A stretch of DNA of 62,982 bases. Origin: Candidatus Sumerlaeota bacterium. Its GTDB lineage: Bacteria; Bacillota; SLNR01. The position numbers were made by a program, and so were the translations under genes. This document shows positions 17,157-25,527 of this stretch, one piece after another (position 1 is the stretch's first letter; every line of letters begins with the position of its first letter). The stretch is from the NCBI GenBank assembly GCA_007132905.1, contig SLNR01000033.1:1-62982 (forward strand), in the 5' to 3' direction. The notes under the pieces were generated by a model. The model saw only the letters and a program-made list of their open reading frames with translations, did no database searches and was not told the DNA's origin.

Positions 17157-17276
17157 TGTGCCAGGGGAGCTCCAGGCGGAGCTGAGATAAGGAAATTATA
17201 CCTTAACCCTTTGAACCTGATGAAGAAAGCCTGCTGTGAGTGGGCCTGGATCATACCAGCGCAGGGAGTTTGCACT
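17157..17276 (+). ncRNA. TPP riboswitch (THI element) with an extra hairpin between P4 and P5
   Basis: The conserved THI blocks are present in order: AGGGGAGCT (17163-17171), GCTGAGA, ACCCTTTGAACCTGAT and ATACCAGCGCAGGGA. GTGC (17158-17161) pairs with GCAC (17272-17275) as P1, CCTG (17216-17219) with CAGG (17262-17265) as P4, and CTGG (17246-17249) with CCAG (17256-17259) as P5. The usual aptamer has only AU between the P4 and P5 5' strands; here 24 extra bases (17222-17245) are inserted, and 17229-17245 folds into its own 6-bp hairpin. The element lies ahead of a terminator and three thiamine genes, so it should switch transcription off when thiamine pyrophosphate is plentiful. Confidence 0.93.
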
Positions 17277-17287
17277 CGTTGAATATT

Positions 17288-17317
17288 CGCAGCTGGATAG
17301 CAGCTGCGTTTTGTTTT
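17288..17317 (+). terminator. Riboswitch-controlled intrinsic terminator
   Basis: A perfect 8-bp stem, CGCAGCTG with CAGCTGCG, has a 5-nt loop and is followed by TTTTGTTTT. It lies 11 nt after the TPP aptamer, as expected for its expression platform. The remaining 180 nt before thiD show no other clear element. Confidence 0.88.
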
Positions 17318-17497
17318 ATGATCTTGTGTAGGGCAGCAAAAAGTTTAAAAAAGAAAAAAAGCAGCAATCAATTTGGCTAAGTCTGCAGAGTTTCCTCAAT
17401 ATAGGTATGATGAATAGAGTCCTTCTAAAGTCGGAAACTCCTTGGTTTTGGCATTGGTTATAGATTCCATTAGATTATAGAATAAAGGGGTGGTTTT

Positions 17498-18823
17498 ATG
17501 AAAAAAGTATTGACGATTGCAGGCTCAGATTCAGGAGGCGGAGCGGGCATTCAGGCTGATTTAAAGACTTTTTCCGCCATAGGGACATACGGGATGAGTG
17601 CTATCACCGCCCTGACAGCTCAAAATACTGTTGGAGTTCAAGGTGTAGTGGAGTTAGATCCCAAGTTTGTAGGTCAGCAAATCGATTCTGTCGCCACCGA
17701 CATTGGTGTTGATGCGGTCAAAATCGGTATGTTGTCAAATGAGCTGATCGTAAAAGAGGTGGCCGAGAAAATCAAAGAGCATGGTCTGCAACGAGTGGTA
17801 TTAGATCCTGTGATGGTTGCCAAAGGAGGCGATCATTTGCTTAAAAAAGAGGCAGTAGAGTCTTTAAAAGAGCAACTGATTCCTTTAAGCGAGATAGTAA
17901 CACCTAATCTTAGCGAGGCAGAAGTGTTGACAGGGATGAAGATTAAGAAATTAGCAGAGATGAAAAAAGCTGCTAGGATGATTCATGAGATGGGTGCCAA
18001 CAATGTGGTTGTCAAAGGAGGACATTTAGAAGGTGATGCTGTCGATTTGCTTTACAATGGGACAGAAGACAAAGTCTTTTCTTCCCCGCGAATTAAAACG
18101 AAGAATAATCATGGTACCGGCTGCACATTCGCCGCAGCGTTAGCTTCTTATTTGGCCAAAGGAAATGATGTGCCCCAGGCGGTAGAAAAAGCAAAACAAT
18201 ACATCACAGAAGCAATTAGGTTTTCGCTTGATCTAGGCAAAGGGCATGGACCAACCAATCATTTTGCAAGTCTATACAATAAAAGCTTACGCTATGAGCT
18301 TCTTCAAGAGATAAAAGGAGCTTTGGAGATATTGGATGGGATGAAAATCGGATCCCTTATCCCTCAAACGCAGAGCAATTTGGCATTAGCCCTGCCTTAT
18401 GCTGTCGATTATTCAGATGTAGCGGCTGTGCCAGGCAGACTCATTCGCTGGGAGGACTCTTTTAAGACACTTTCGGGACCTGCTTTTGGGACATCCAAAA
18501 GCATGGCTTCGGTTGTCTTAATGGCGATGGAATTTGACCGCGAAACGAGGGCCGCCATGAATATTCGCTATTCAAAAGAGATTTGGGAGGCCTGCCAGCG
18601 TGCGGGTTTTTCCATGATAGAATTCTCTTGGCCAAAAGCGGGTGAAGATCCGCCTGAAAATACTTTTAAAGAAGCAGTTGCCCGGTATTTTGGAGAACAT
18701 TGTTCTCTGCCTGATATGATTTACAGCCAGGGAGGTTGGGGAAAAGAAGCTCATATAGAATTCTTTGGGAAAAACGCATTTGAGATTACAGAGAAAATCA
18801 AAATGATGATGGACTACCTTTAA
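17498..18823 (+). CDS. thiD: Fusion of HMP/HMP-P kinase (ThiD) and ThiN thiamine-phosphate synthase domain
   Basis: The N-terminal domain (about residues 1-260) phosphorylates hydroxymethylpyrimidine twice, giving HMP-PP; AGSDSGGGAGIQADLKTF, DPVMVAKGG and NNHGTGCTFAAALASYL are standard ThiD motifs. The C-terminal part (about 275-438) is a ThiN domain (AVPGRLIRW, FGTSKSMASVVL, MNIRYSKEI, SQGGWGKEAHIEF), which in archaea joins HMP-PP with thiazole phosphate in place of ThiE. The 441-residue length matches archaeal and clostridial ThiDN fusions. A separate thiE two genes downstream makes ThiN activity seem redundant. Start is the ATG at 17498 after AAAGGGG. Confidence 0.93.
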   Translation: MKKVLTIAGSDSGGGAGIQADLKTFSAIGTYGMSAITALTAQNTVGVQGVVELDPKFVGQQIDSVATDIGVDAVKIGMLSNELIVKEVAEKIKEHGLQRVVLDPVMVAKGGDHLLKKEAVESLKEQLIPLSEIVTPNLSEAEVLTGMKIKKLAEMKKAARMIHEMGANNVVVKGGHLEGDAVDLLYNGTEDKVFSSPRIKTKNNHGTGCTFAAALASYLAKGNDVPQAVEKAKQYITEAIRFSLDLGKGHGPTNHFASLYNKSLRYELLQEIKGALEILDGMKIGSLIPQTQSNLALALPYAVDYSDVAAVPGRLIRWEDSFKTLSGPAFGTSKSMASVVLMAMEFDRETRAAMNIRYSKEIWEACQRAGFSMIEFSWPKAGEDPPENTFKEAVARYFGEHCSLPDMIYSQGGWGKEAHIEFFGKNAFEITEKIKMMMDYL

Positions 18824-18953
18824 GAACGAGACGTTGAAAACAGTGTATTGATGAATTTTGATTGTTTCGTCAATTTACTCAGACTAGCGGGAATGAGATT
18901 ATACCTAAAGAAAGCATGTTTTGACAGTATCGGTGCTGCAAGGAGGTGAAAGC

Positions 18954-19760
18954 ATGGAGGTGACTAGAGAAGCATTCAAATTATTGGAAAAGATAAGAGA
19001 AAAAAGACCGCTTGTCCATGCCATTTCGAATATGGTTACAGCTAATGTAACGGCCAATGCCCTTCTGCAGATCGGTGGACTGCCTGTGATGGCCGACAGC
19101 GAAATGGAAGTAGAAGATGTTGTTAGAAAAGCTGACGCCTTGGTTTTAAATATGGGGATGATCAATGAAGAGAAAAGAAAAGCGATACTTAAAGCAGGAA
19201 AAGCAGCCAATAGAACCAAGATTCCAATTATCCTAGATCCGGTGGGAGTAGGATCCTCCAAGTTTCGAAATGAGACTATTAAGGCTCTGCTGGATGCGGT
19301 TGATGTTACGATTATTCGATGCAATCTGGGCGAAGCATCTTTTCTAGGGGGACTTGGTGGTAAAGTAAAAGGGGTAGAATCTGACACAGACGACATTGAC
19401 CCGCAAGAAGCGGCTACTTTACTGTCCAAAAGATATCGCGCCGTGGCAGCTGTAACCGGCAAACATGATTATATCACAGATGGGTATGAAGGCTGCAGGT
19501 TATCCAACGGACATCCATTTATGAGTAGAATCACAGGCTCTGGGTGTATGTCTTCGGCGGTCGTGGGAGCATTTGCGGCTGTTAGCCGTGACTACTGGTT
19601 GGCAGCAGCAGCGGCCTTGATGTGTTTTGGGACGGCGGGAGAGCTAGCTGGAGAAAAAAGCGTCGGACCTGGAAGTTTTTCGGTATCATTTATGGATAGT
19701 TTATTTGATCTTGACGAATATGCACTCTGTAAAAGAGGAAAAGGAGTGTTAGTTAAATAG
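18954..19760 (+). CDS. thiM: Hydroxyethylthiazole kinase
   Basis: ThiM phosphorylates salvaged 4-methyl-5-hydroxyethylthiazole. Family motifs are HAISNMVTANVTANALL near the N-terminus, VLDPVG (here ILDPVG), NLGEASFLGG and the catalytic-Cys block ITGSGCMSSAV. The length is 268 residues. The ATG at 18954 follows AAGGAGGTGAA; an upstream in-frame TTG at 18921 lacks a ribosome binding site. No thiC or thiG is visible here, so this locus looks like salvage plus coupling. Confidence 0.95.
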   Translation: MEVTREAFKLLEKIREKRPLVHAISNMVTANVTANALLQIGGLPVMADSEMEVEDVVRKADALVLNMGMINEEKRKAILKAGKAANRTKIPIILDPVGVGSSKFRNETIKALLDAVDVTIIRCNLGEASFLGGLGGKVKGVESDTDDIDPQEAATLLSKRYRAVAAVTGKHDYITDGYEGCRLSNGHPFMSRITGSGCMSSAVVGAFAAVSRDYWLAAAAALMCFGTAGELAGEKSVGPGSFSVSFMDSLFDLDEYALCKRGKGVLVK

Positions 19761-19778
19761 TCACCGAGGAGGGAAACT

Positions 19779-20405
19779 ATGTTTGATCTAAGCCTTTATG
19801 TTATCACTGATCCGTATCTTTCCAAAGGACGTTCCCATAGGGAAGTGGTTGAAAAGGCCATAGCGGGCGGGGCAACAATGATCCAGCTTAGAGAAAAAGA
19901 ATCCACATCGCTTGACTTTTATCGACTTGCCAAAGAAGTAGTCTCTGCGACCAAAAAGCAGGGTGTGCCTCTTATTATTAATGACCGAGTTGACATTGCT
20001 TTGGCGGTTGACGCTGAAGGAATTCATGTGGGACAAAAAGATCTTCCAGCCCCTGTTGTGAGAAAGATGATAGGGAAGGACAAAATATTGGGGGTTTCAG
20101 CGGGAAATATCGAAGAAGCAAAAATCGCCGAAAAAGAAGGCGCGGACTATATAGGAGTGGGCGCCGTGTTCAGTACCGCAACCAAATCTGATGCAAGACA
20201 GGCCATAGGATTAGAAAGGCTTCAGACCGTTGCCAAATCCGTAAATATCCCCGCTGTGGCGATCGGTGGGATTAATCATGACAACGTGGAGGCAGTTATC
20301 CAAAGCGGGGTGGATGGAGTCGCCGTGGTTTCCGCCATTGTAGCTGCAGAAAATATCCAAAAAGCTGCAGAAGAAATGAAAATATTCATAGATAGAAGCA
20401 AATAA
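19779..20405 (+). CDS. thiE: Thiamine-phosphate synthase
   Basis: ThiE couples HMP-PP and thiazole phosphate to thiamine phosphate. The 208-residue TIM barrel has MIQLREKE, LIINDRVDIAL, GIHVGQKDLP, IGVGAVFSTATK and AIGGI motifs, with the pyrophosphate-binding Lys and Asp in place. The ATG at 19779 follows a GGAGGG site. It ends the riboswitch-controlled operon, and a terminator follows 5 nt later. Confidence 0.95.
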   Translation: MFDLSLYVITDPYLSKGRSHREVVEKAIAGGATMIQLREKESTSLDFYRLAKEVVSATKKQGVPLIINDRVDIALAVDAEGIHVGQKDLPAPVVRKMIGKDKILGVSAGNIEEAKIAEKEGADYIGVGAVFSTATKSDARQAIGLERLQTVAKSVNIPAVAIGGINHDNVEAVIQSGVDGVAVVSAIVAAENIQKAAEEMKIFIDRSK

Positions 20406-20410
20406 GCAAG

Positions 20411-20446
20411 AAAGGCTCCTGTGCATACAACAGGAGCTTTGTTTTG
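20411..20446 (+). terminator. Terminator of the thiamine operon
   Basis: GCTCCTGT pairs perfectly with ACAGGAGC, flanked by AAAG and CTTT, and the 3' side continues as TTTGTTTTG. Confidence 0.85.
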
Positions 20447-20784
20447 TGAAAAATCGATTCGAAGAGATGGTATTTGGATTAGAAAGATATGTATAAATGT
20501 GCACATACAGATATATTAATGCGTATTGAGAATATGCTTTGCAATCGCCCTTCGGTCTATATGTATGCAAGAATGGATGAGCTGACTGGATTCATTTTTT
20601 TGGACTAGCAAAAAAATTGCTTGTTGTAATTTTCGTTAACACAATTTTGATTGAAGAAAAAATGAAGGCTGTATGAGTAGGAGAACGCCGATTCGATTTC
20701 CTAGAGGTATTTTGGTGCAAGTTTACTTATAAATGTTTTTTTGATACAATTAACTATACATTTTCTGCTTAAGAGGTGTCGAAC
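20447..20784. other. Intergenic region between thiE and the UDG gene
   Basis: This AT-rich stretch of 338 bases holds no convincing reading frame or structured RNA. The only recognisable element is the promoter at 20722-20750. Confidence 0.6.
20722..20750 (+). promoter_or_regulatory. Promoter for the UDG-argS gene group
   Basis: TTTACT (20722-20727) and TACAAT (20745-20750) are 17 nt apart, 35 nt upstream of the UDG start. Confidence 0.6.
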
Positions 20785-21369
20785 GTGGGAAATGAGCTAG
20801 AATCATTAAATAGTATTTCATCTATGGAGAACCTAAAAAAGAAGGCCTTTGACTGCGAGTGGTGTTCTTTGAGAAAAGGCTGTCTCGGAGTTGTTTTCGG
20901 GGAGGGGGATGCTAATACGGATCTCATGTTTGTAGGAGAGGCCCCCGGCAGAAGCGAAGATGAGCAGAGGCGTCCTTTTGTTGGAGCAGCAGGACAATTA
21001 CTAGATAAAATTTTGACGGCTGCTGATATAGACAGGGAAGAGATTTACATCACAAATACAGTGAAATGCCGGCCTCAAGAAAATCGATTTCCCCAACCTG
21101 AAGAGCAAAAAGCCTGCTTTCCCTGGCTTGTAAGGCAAGTTCAGCTGATTGAGCCTAAAATAATTGTTTGCCTGGGATCGCTGGCTACCAAAACGATTTT
21201 AGGCCCCGAGTCGAAAGTAACAAAGATGCGAGGAGAAGTTTTTCGGCGGAAGGGAATTAACATCATTCCGACATTTCATCCGGCCGCGTTATTAAGAGAC
21301 AGCAGAAAAAAATATCCTGTATGGGAAGACATTCAAATGATCAGAGATAAATATAGAGCCTTGACATAA
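20785..21369 (+). CDS. Family 4 uracil-DNA glycosylase (iron-sulfur type)
   Basis: This enzyme removes uracil from DNA as the first step of base excision repair. Family 4 marks are the 4Fe-4S cysteines (CEWC near the N-terminus, Cys in NTVKCRP and Cys in KACFPW), motif A GEAPGRSEDEQRRPFVG and motif B HPAALLR near the C-terminus. The length is 194 residues from the GTG at 20785, which has AAGAGG 8 nt upstream; the GTG at 20776 overlaps that site. Confidence 0.93.
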   Translation: MGNELESLNSISSMENLKKKAFDCEWCSLRKGCLGVVFGEGDANTDLMFVGEAPGRSEDEQRRPFVGAAGQLLDKILTAADIDREEIYITNTVKCRPQENRFPQPEEQKACFPWLVRQVQLIEPKIIVCLGSLATKTILGPESKVTKMRGEVFRRKGINIIPTFHPAALLRDSRKKYPVWEDIQMIRDKYRALT

Positions 21370-21408
21370 CTTCAGCCAAGCTTACTAATAGAAGAGGAGA
21401 GGGATCAA

Positions 21409-23358
21409 ATGGAACAAAAAAGCATCTATCCTTGGGACATAAGTGAAAAGATACGAAAAAGCCTTGAAGAGGCTGTTTCGGTGGTTTTTGGAGAAAACAT
21501 AACCGGCGACAATATCTCTGTAGCACCGCCACCAAACAAAGAGTTTGGGGATTATTCTTCCCCAATGGCACTAAAGTTGGCCAAGACATTGAAAAAGTCT
21601 CCTGTGGAGATAGCCGGGGGATTAAAGACCTATTTTGAATCGACTCCTGTCGATTACATAAAGGAAGTGACTGTGACAAAACCAGGGTACATCAATTTTC
21701 TGTTGGATTATGATCAATATGCAAAAGATGTTCTGCAAAATATTAACACCAAGGGAAAAAATTTCGGTGAAAATAAAAGCGGGGAAGAGAAAAAATTTGT
21801 TATCGAACATACGAACATCAATCCCAATAAAGCAGCTCATATCGGACATCTGAGAAATGCCTGCCTGGGGGATACCGTGGCAAAATTGGCAGAGCACTGC
21901 GGCTATGAAGTAGAGATACAAAACTATATCGATGATACGGGAACCGCTGTGGCGGATGTTGTCGTAGGCTTTCATTATCTTGGGGAAAAATATGATGGGA
22001 AACAGCGTTTTGATTACTTTTGTTGGGATCTTTATACCAAAGTGAACCTCTTATATGAAGAAGATGAAGAGCTTAGGGAAAAACAAGCTGAAGTGCTCCA
22101 TTTGATCGAAAAAGGGGATAATGAGCTAGCGGATTTGGCAAAAGAGACATCAAAAAAAATTGTGGACTGCCATTTGGACACAATGAAGCGTTTGGATGTA
22201 TTTTATGGGCTTTTAACTTGGGAAAGCGATATAATGAGTATGGGTTTTTGGCGGCATGCTTTTGATAAACTAAAAGAACAGGGTGGTATTATTTATGAGG
22301 AATCTGGTCCCAATGAGGGATGTTGGGTTGTCAAACTAGGTGATCTTGAGGAGTTTGAAAAGCTCGAAAACCCTGACAAAGTGCTGCTTCGCTCAAGTGG
22401 GACAGCTACTTATACGGCCAAAGATATTGCTTATCAGATGTGGAAATTTGGCGTTTTGGGGAAGGATTTTCTCTATAGTCCCTACTGCACGCAGGCCAAC
22501 GCTGAAGTTCTTTGGACATCGGACATGGATGGAAATAAGATGGATTGTTTTGGGAAAGCAGATAAAGTGATGAATGTCATTGATATTCGCCAAAAATATC
22601 TGCAAGACGTCCTGAGGCTGTCGCTTTATAAATTAGGCTATCTTAAGGAAGCCGAGAATTCAATCCATTTTGGATACGAAGTCGTCGCCTTGTCAACTGC
22701 CGCTGCTAAGGAATTAGGAGTGCAAGTAAGTGATGAAAGAGATATTTATGCAATGGCCGGGCGTCGAGGAATCGGTGTTAAAGCAGATGACCTGATTGAC
22801 AGGGCTATAGAAAAAACAACGGAGGAAGTATCCCGAAGGCACGAAGATATGCTCAAGGAGGAGCAAAAAAAATTGGGTACACTTATTGCCATCGGGGCCA
22901 TCCGCTATTATATGCTTCGTTATAATACAAACTCTGTGATTGTATTTGATTTTCAAGAAGCTCTAAGCCTTCAGGGGAATACAGGTCCTTACCTTCAATA
23001 CTCGTATGCAAGGGCATCCAATATTTTGAGAAAAGCCGAGCTGGACCAGGAAAAGATAAAGAGCTTATCAGCAGTGCAGACCCCTCTTGATATGACCCAA
23101 GAAGAAAAAGATATCATTAAAAAATTTGCTGAATTTCCATTAGTGGTGGAGAAAGCTTTTGCAGAAGTGGCCCCATCGGTTCTATGTGACTACACCCATT
23201 CGCTGGCCACTACTTTTATGAGTTTTTATGAAAAAGCACCTGTGCTGGCTGCCGAAAAGGATGAGCGTGATTTCAGGCTGTTCTTAGTGATTTCTTTCAA
23301 AGTAGTGATGGGTGCAGCGCTTCATGTTCTCGGTATTCCTGCCCCGGAAAAAATGTAA
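21409..23358 (+). CDS. argS: Arginine--tRNA ligase
   Basis: ArgRS charges tRNA-Arg. An N-terminal additional domain (about residues 10-100) precedes the catalytic core, whose HIGH motif is present in NKAAHIGHLRNACLGD. The KMSKS-equivalent loop appears as the divergent GRRGIGVKADDL. The C-terminal DALR anticodon-binding domain starts near residue 525 and ends with GIPAPEKM. The protein has 649 residues, somewhat longer than E. coli ArgRS. The ATG at 21409 follows AGAGGAGAGGG. tsaE starts 3 nt after its stop. Confidence 0.92.
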   Translation: MEQKSIYPWDISEKIRKSLEEAVSVVFGENITGDNISVAPPPNKEFGDYSSPMALKLAKTLKKSPVEIAGGLKTYFESTPVDYIKEVTVTKPGYINFLLDYDQYAKDVLQNINTKGKNFGENKSGEEKKFVIEHTNINPNKAAHIGHLRNACLGDTVAKLAEHCGYEVEIQNYIDDTGTAVADVVVGFHYLGEKYDGKQRFDYFCWDLYTKVNLLYEEDEELREKQAEVLHLIEKGDNELADLAKETSKKIVDCHLDTMKRLDVFYGLLTWESDIMSMGFWRHAFDKLKEQGGIIYEESGPNEGCWVVKLGDLEEFEKLENPDKVLLRSSGTATYTAKDIAYQMWKFGVLGKDFLYSPYCTQANAEVLWTSDMDGNKMDCFGKADKVMNVIDIRQKYLQDVLRLSLYKLGYLKEAENSIHFGYEVVALSTAAAKELGVQVSDERDIYAMAGRRGIGVKADDLIDRAIEKTTEEVSRRHEDMLKEEQKKLGTLIAIGAIRYYMLRYNTNSVIVFDFQEALSLQGNTGPYLQYSYARASNILRKAELDQEKIKSLSAVQTPLDMTQEEKDIIKKFAEFPLVVEKAFAEVAPSVLCDYTHSLATTFMSFYEKAPVLAAEKDERDFRLFLVISFKVVMGAALHVLGIPAPEKM

Positions 23359-23360
23359 TC

Positions 23361-23894
23361 ATGGATGAGAAAAATGATATCTGGGAGGTTATAACCCGAT
23401 CAGCAGAAGAGACCGAAGAGTTAGGAAGACTTTTGGCAAGTAAAGCAAAGGGCAGTGAAGTTGTGTGCTTAACGGGTGATCTAGGCTCTGGAAAAACTGT
23501 ATTTGCAAAGGGTTTAGCCAAAGGTCTTGGCATAAAAGATTCTGTGGCTAGCCCTACTTTTACTCTAGTAAACGAGTATGAAGGAGAAATCCCTCTTTAC
23601 CATATGGATCTTTATCGCTTGGAAAGCGCCGAAGGGGTGTTCGATTTAGGTTTTGAAGAGTATATAGAAGGCGGTGGCATCACGGTAATTGAATGGGCGG
23701 AAAGAATAAAGTTCTATCTGCCAGAGGAGTATCTTGAAGTTCGTTTTACAAGAATGGACAAAGAGTCTGTTGAACAGGAATTGGCGAATGGGTCCAGTGA
23801 AGAGGGGATGCGCTGTATTGAACTGTTCTCTCATGGAAGAAGATACCGAGGGCTTTTGGAAGGAATGAAGAAAAATGCGAGTTTTAGGGATTGA
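23361..23894 (+). CDS. tsaE: tRNA threonylcarbamoyladenosine biosynthesis ATPase TsaE
   Basis: TsaE is the ATPase that resets the TsaB-TsaD complex during t6A modification of ANN-decoding tRNAs. The Walker A motif is TGDLGSGKT, followed by SPTFTLVNEYEG, HMDLYRL and the IEWAERI segment. At 177 residues it is longer than many homologues because of a C-terminal tail that runs over the start of tsaB. It begins 3 nt after argS with a weak ribosome binding site, so it may be translationally coupled. Confidence 0.94.
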   Translation: MDEKNDIWEVITRSAEETEELGRLLASKAKGSEVVCLTGDLGSGKTVFAKGLAKGLGIKDSVASPTFTLVNEYEGEIPLYHMDLYRLESAEGVFDLGFEEYIEGGGITVIEWAERIKFYLPEEYLEVRFTRMDKESVEQELANGSSEEGMRCIELFSHGRRYRGLLEGMKKNASFRD

Positions 23895-24585
23895 TACAGC
23901 AACCAAAACAGCGAGCGTTTGTCTTTTAGATGATAAGGGGATTGTCGGGGAGCACACGCTTCATGTGGAGCAAGTTCATTCCAAAAAAATAATGCCTATG
24001 ATAGAAAGAATGCTAAAAGATGTGGGAGTGGCTGTAAGCGACATAGACGGTATTGCCGTATCCTCGGGGCCTGGATCGTTCACAGGACTGAGAATTGGTA
24101 TGTCAACGGCCAAAGGACTTGCCTATACATTAAAAATTCCCATTGTGGGGGTGTCGACGCTTGAAAGCCTTGCGTTTAATGCTGTGCCTACCCAAAAGCT
24201 TGTATGTCCAATACTCGATGCCAGAATGAAAGAGGTTTACAGTTCTCTCTATCGATGGGAAAATACGGAATTGATAAAGCTTAAAGAAGAGAAAGCGCTC
24301 TCTTTAGAAAACTTGCTGTCCGGCCTTCAAGATTATCAAGAGCCTTTTTTGTTTGTGGGGGAAGGAGCAGTTCGTTTTTTTGAAGATATTCAGAATTCAT
24401 CATTAAAAAAGACGGAATTGGCACCAATGCATACGAATATCAATCGAGCTTCGTCTACTGCCATTTTAGGAAGAGACAGGATTTCGGCGGGCAAAGCGGA
24501 CCAACTAATGGCTCTTCAGCCTAGCTATTTACGCCGTTCTCAGGCAGAGGTGGCCCGTGAAAAAAAGGGAAACCCAAATGAGTGA
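23875..24585 (+). CDS. tsaB: tRNA threonylcarbamoyladenosine biosynthesis protein TsaB
   Basis: TsaB is the non-catalytic ASKHA-fold partner of TsaD in t6A synthesis. The N-terminal GIDTATKTASV and the SSGPGSFTGLRIGM block are diagnostic. The length is 236 residues. It overlaps tsaE by 20 nt and ends inside the start region of rimI. tsaD lies about 1.8 kb downstream, after darA and udp. Confidence 0.95.
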   Translation: MRVLGIDTATKTASVCLLDDKGIVGEHTLHVEQVHSKKIMPMIERMLKDVGVAVSDIDGIAVSSGPGSFTGLRIGMSTAKGLAYTLKIPIVGVSTLESLAFNAVPTQKLVCPILDARMKEVYSSLYRWENTELIKLKEEKALSLENLLSGLQDYQEPFLFVGEGAVRFFEDIQNSSLKKTELAPMHTNINRASSTAILGRDRISAGKADQLMALQPSYLRRSQAEVAREKKGNPNE

Positions 24586-25045
24586 GAAAGAGGCTGTCAT
24601 TCGACCTATGACAGAAGAGGATGTCGATGATGTTTTGGTTGTGGAAAGACTTTCCTTTCAAACTCCCTGGTCAAGAAAAGCTTTTCTCTCTGAATTACAA
24701 AACAACATGGTGGCCTTTTATTGTGCAGTGGAAAAAGACAAAAAGGTAGTAGGATACGGCGGAGTGTGGGTCATTCTTGATGAAGCTCATATCACTAATA
24801 TTGCGGTTCACCCTGATTATCGCGGCCGGGGATATGGAGAAAAAATTCTGCTGTTTCTGATTGAAAAAGCAGCTTCTTTTGACTGTGAAGCCATAACGCT
24901 GGAAGTGCGAGTAAGTAATGAGAGAGCACAGAAGCTTTACAGAAAACACGGATTTTCGACTAAAGGGTTTAGAAAAGGGTACTATACGGATACGAATGAA
25001 GATGCTTTGGTTATGTGCAGGCAGTTTAGTAGGTCAGAAGGATAA
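24578..25045 (+). CDS. rimI: Ribosomal protein S18-alanine N-acetyltransferase
   Basis: RimI is a GNAT-fold acetyltransferase that modifies N-terminal alanine of ribosomal protein S18 from acetyl-CoA. The acetyl-CoA loop is seen in RGRGYGEKIL, with TNIAVHPDYRG before it and LEVRVSNERAQKLYRKHGF after it. The ATG at 24578 has AAAGGGA 8 nt upstream and gives the usual RimI N-terminus; a GTG at 24557 is possible. The tsaB-rimI-tsaD association is very common in Bacillota. Confidence 0.92.
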   Translation: MSEKEAVIRPMTEEDVDDVLVVERLSFQTPWSRKAFLSELQNNMVAFYCAVEKDKKVVGYGGVWVILDEAHITNIAVHPDYRGRGYGEKILLFLIEKAASFDCEAITLEVRVSNERAQKLYRKHGFSTKGFRKGYYTDTNEDALVMCRQFSRSEG

Positions 25046-25103
25046 AGTTTTTCCTTAGCGAATTTTATAATAGAAAGGTACCAACGGGGAAAGAGGTGAT
25101 CTG

Positions 25104-25430
25104 ATGAAACTCATGTTGGCTGTCGTAAGCAATCACGATGTAAGCGATTTGCTTTTAGCTTTCTCAAAAAACAGGATCAGGGCTACCAAGCTGGCTAGCT
25201 CAGGAGGGTTTCTTCGGGAAGGAAATACTACTCTCATTGTTGGTGTTGAAGATGAGCAGGCCGATTTTGTTTTAGGTTTGATTGAGGAGAGCTGCAGCTC
25301 ACGAGTGGTAACCCGGACAGATATTGTTGGAGTCCACGAATCGCCTCTTTATAATATGGCTCCTCTCGATGTGGAAGTGAGCGGTGCTACTGTGTTTGTG
25401 CTCCCTATGGAAAAAGTCGTCAGATTTTAA
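25104..25430 (+). CDS. darA: Cyclic di-AMP receptor of the DarA/PstA PII-like family
   Basis: This 108-residue PII-like protein binds c-di-AMP as a trimer; its downstream target is not established. Family features are MKLMLAVVSNHD at the N-terminus, the KLASSGGFLREGNTTLIVGVED block that forms the ligand pocket, and the C-terminal ATVFVLPMEK strand. In B. subtilis the homologue is yaaQ. A TATAAT at 25066-25071 may give it its own promoter, and a terminator follows. Confidence 0.93.
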   Translation: MKLMLAVVSNHDVSDLLLAFSKNRIRATKLASSGGFLREGNTTLIVGVEDEQADFVLGLIEESCSSRVVTRTDIVGVHESPLYNMAPLDVEVSGATVFVLPMEKVVRF

Positions 25431-25461
25431 GTGGTGGGCAACGCCCGTCTTTTATGAATTG

Positions 25462-25490
25462 GTCCCGGGTTTATACCGGGGCTTTTCTGT
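25462..25490 (+). terminator. Terminator after darA
   Basis: GGTCCCGG pairs with CCGGGGC across a 7-nt loop, followed by TTTTCTGTT. A smaller GGGC/GCCC hairpin lies just after the darA stop. Confidence 0.7.
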
Positions 25491-25527
25491 TCATAGTACC
25501 ATCGAATAATGTTTAGGAGGGATAAGG

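Noticed and set aside
20620-20650. A second Rex-like palindrome (TTGTAAT ... AACACAA) before the UDG gene
   Set aside because: The half-site spacing and centre do not match the Rex consensus, and a DNA repair gene is an unlikely target.
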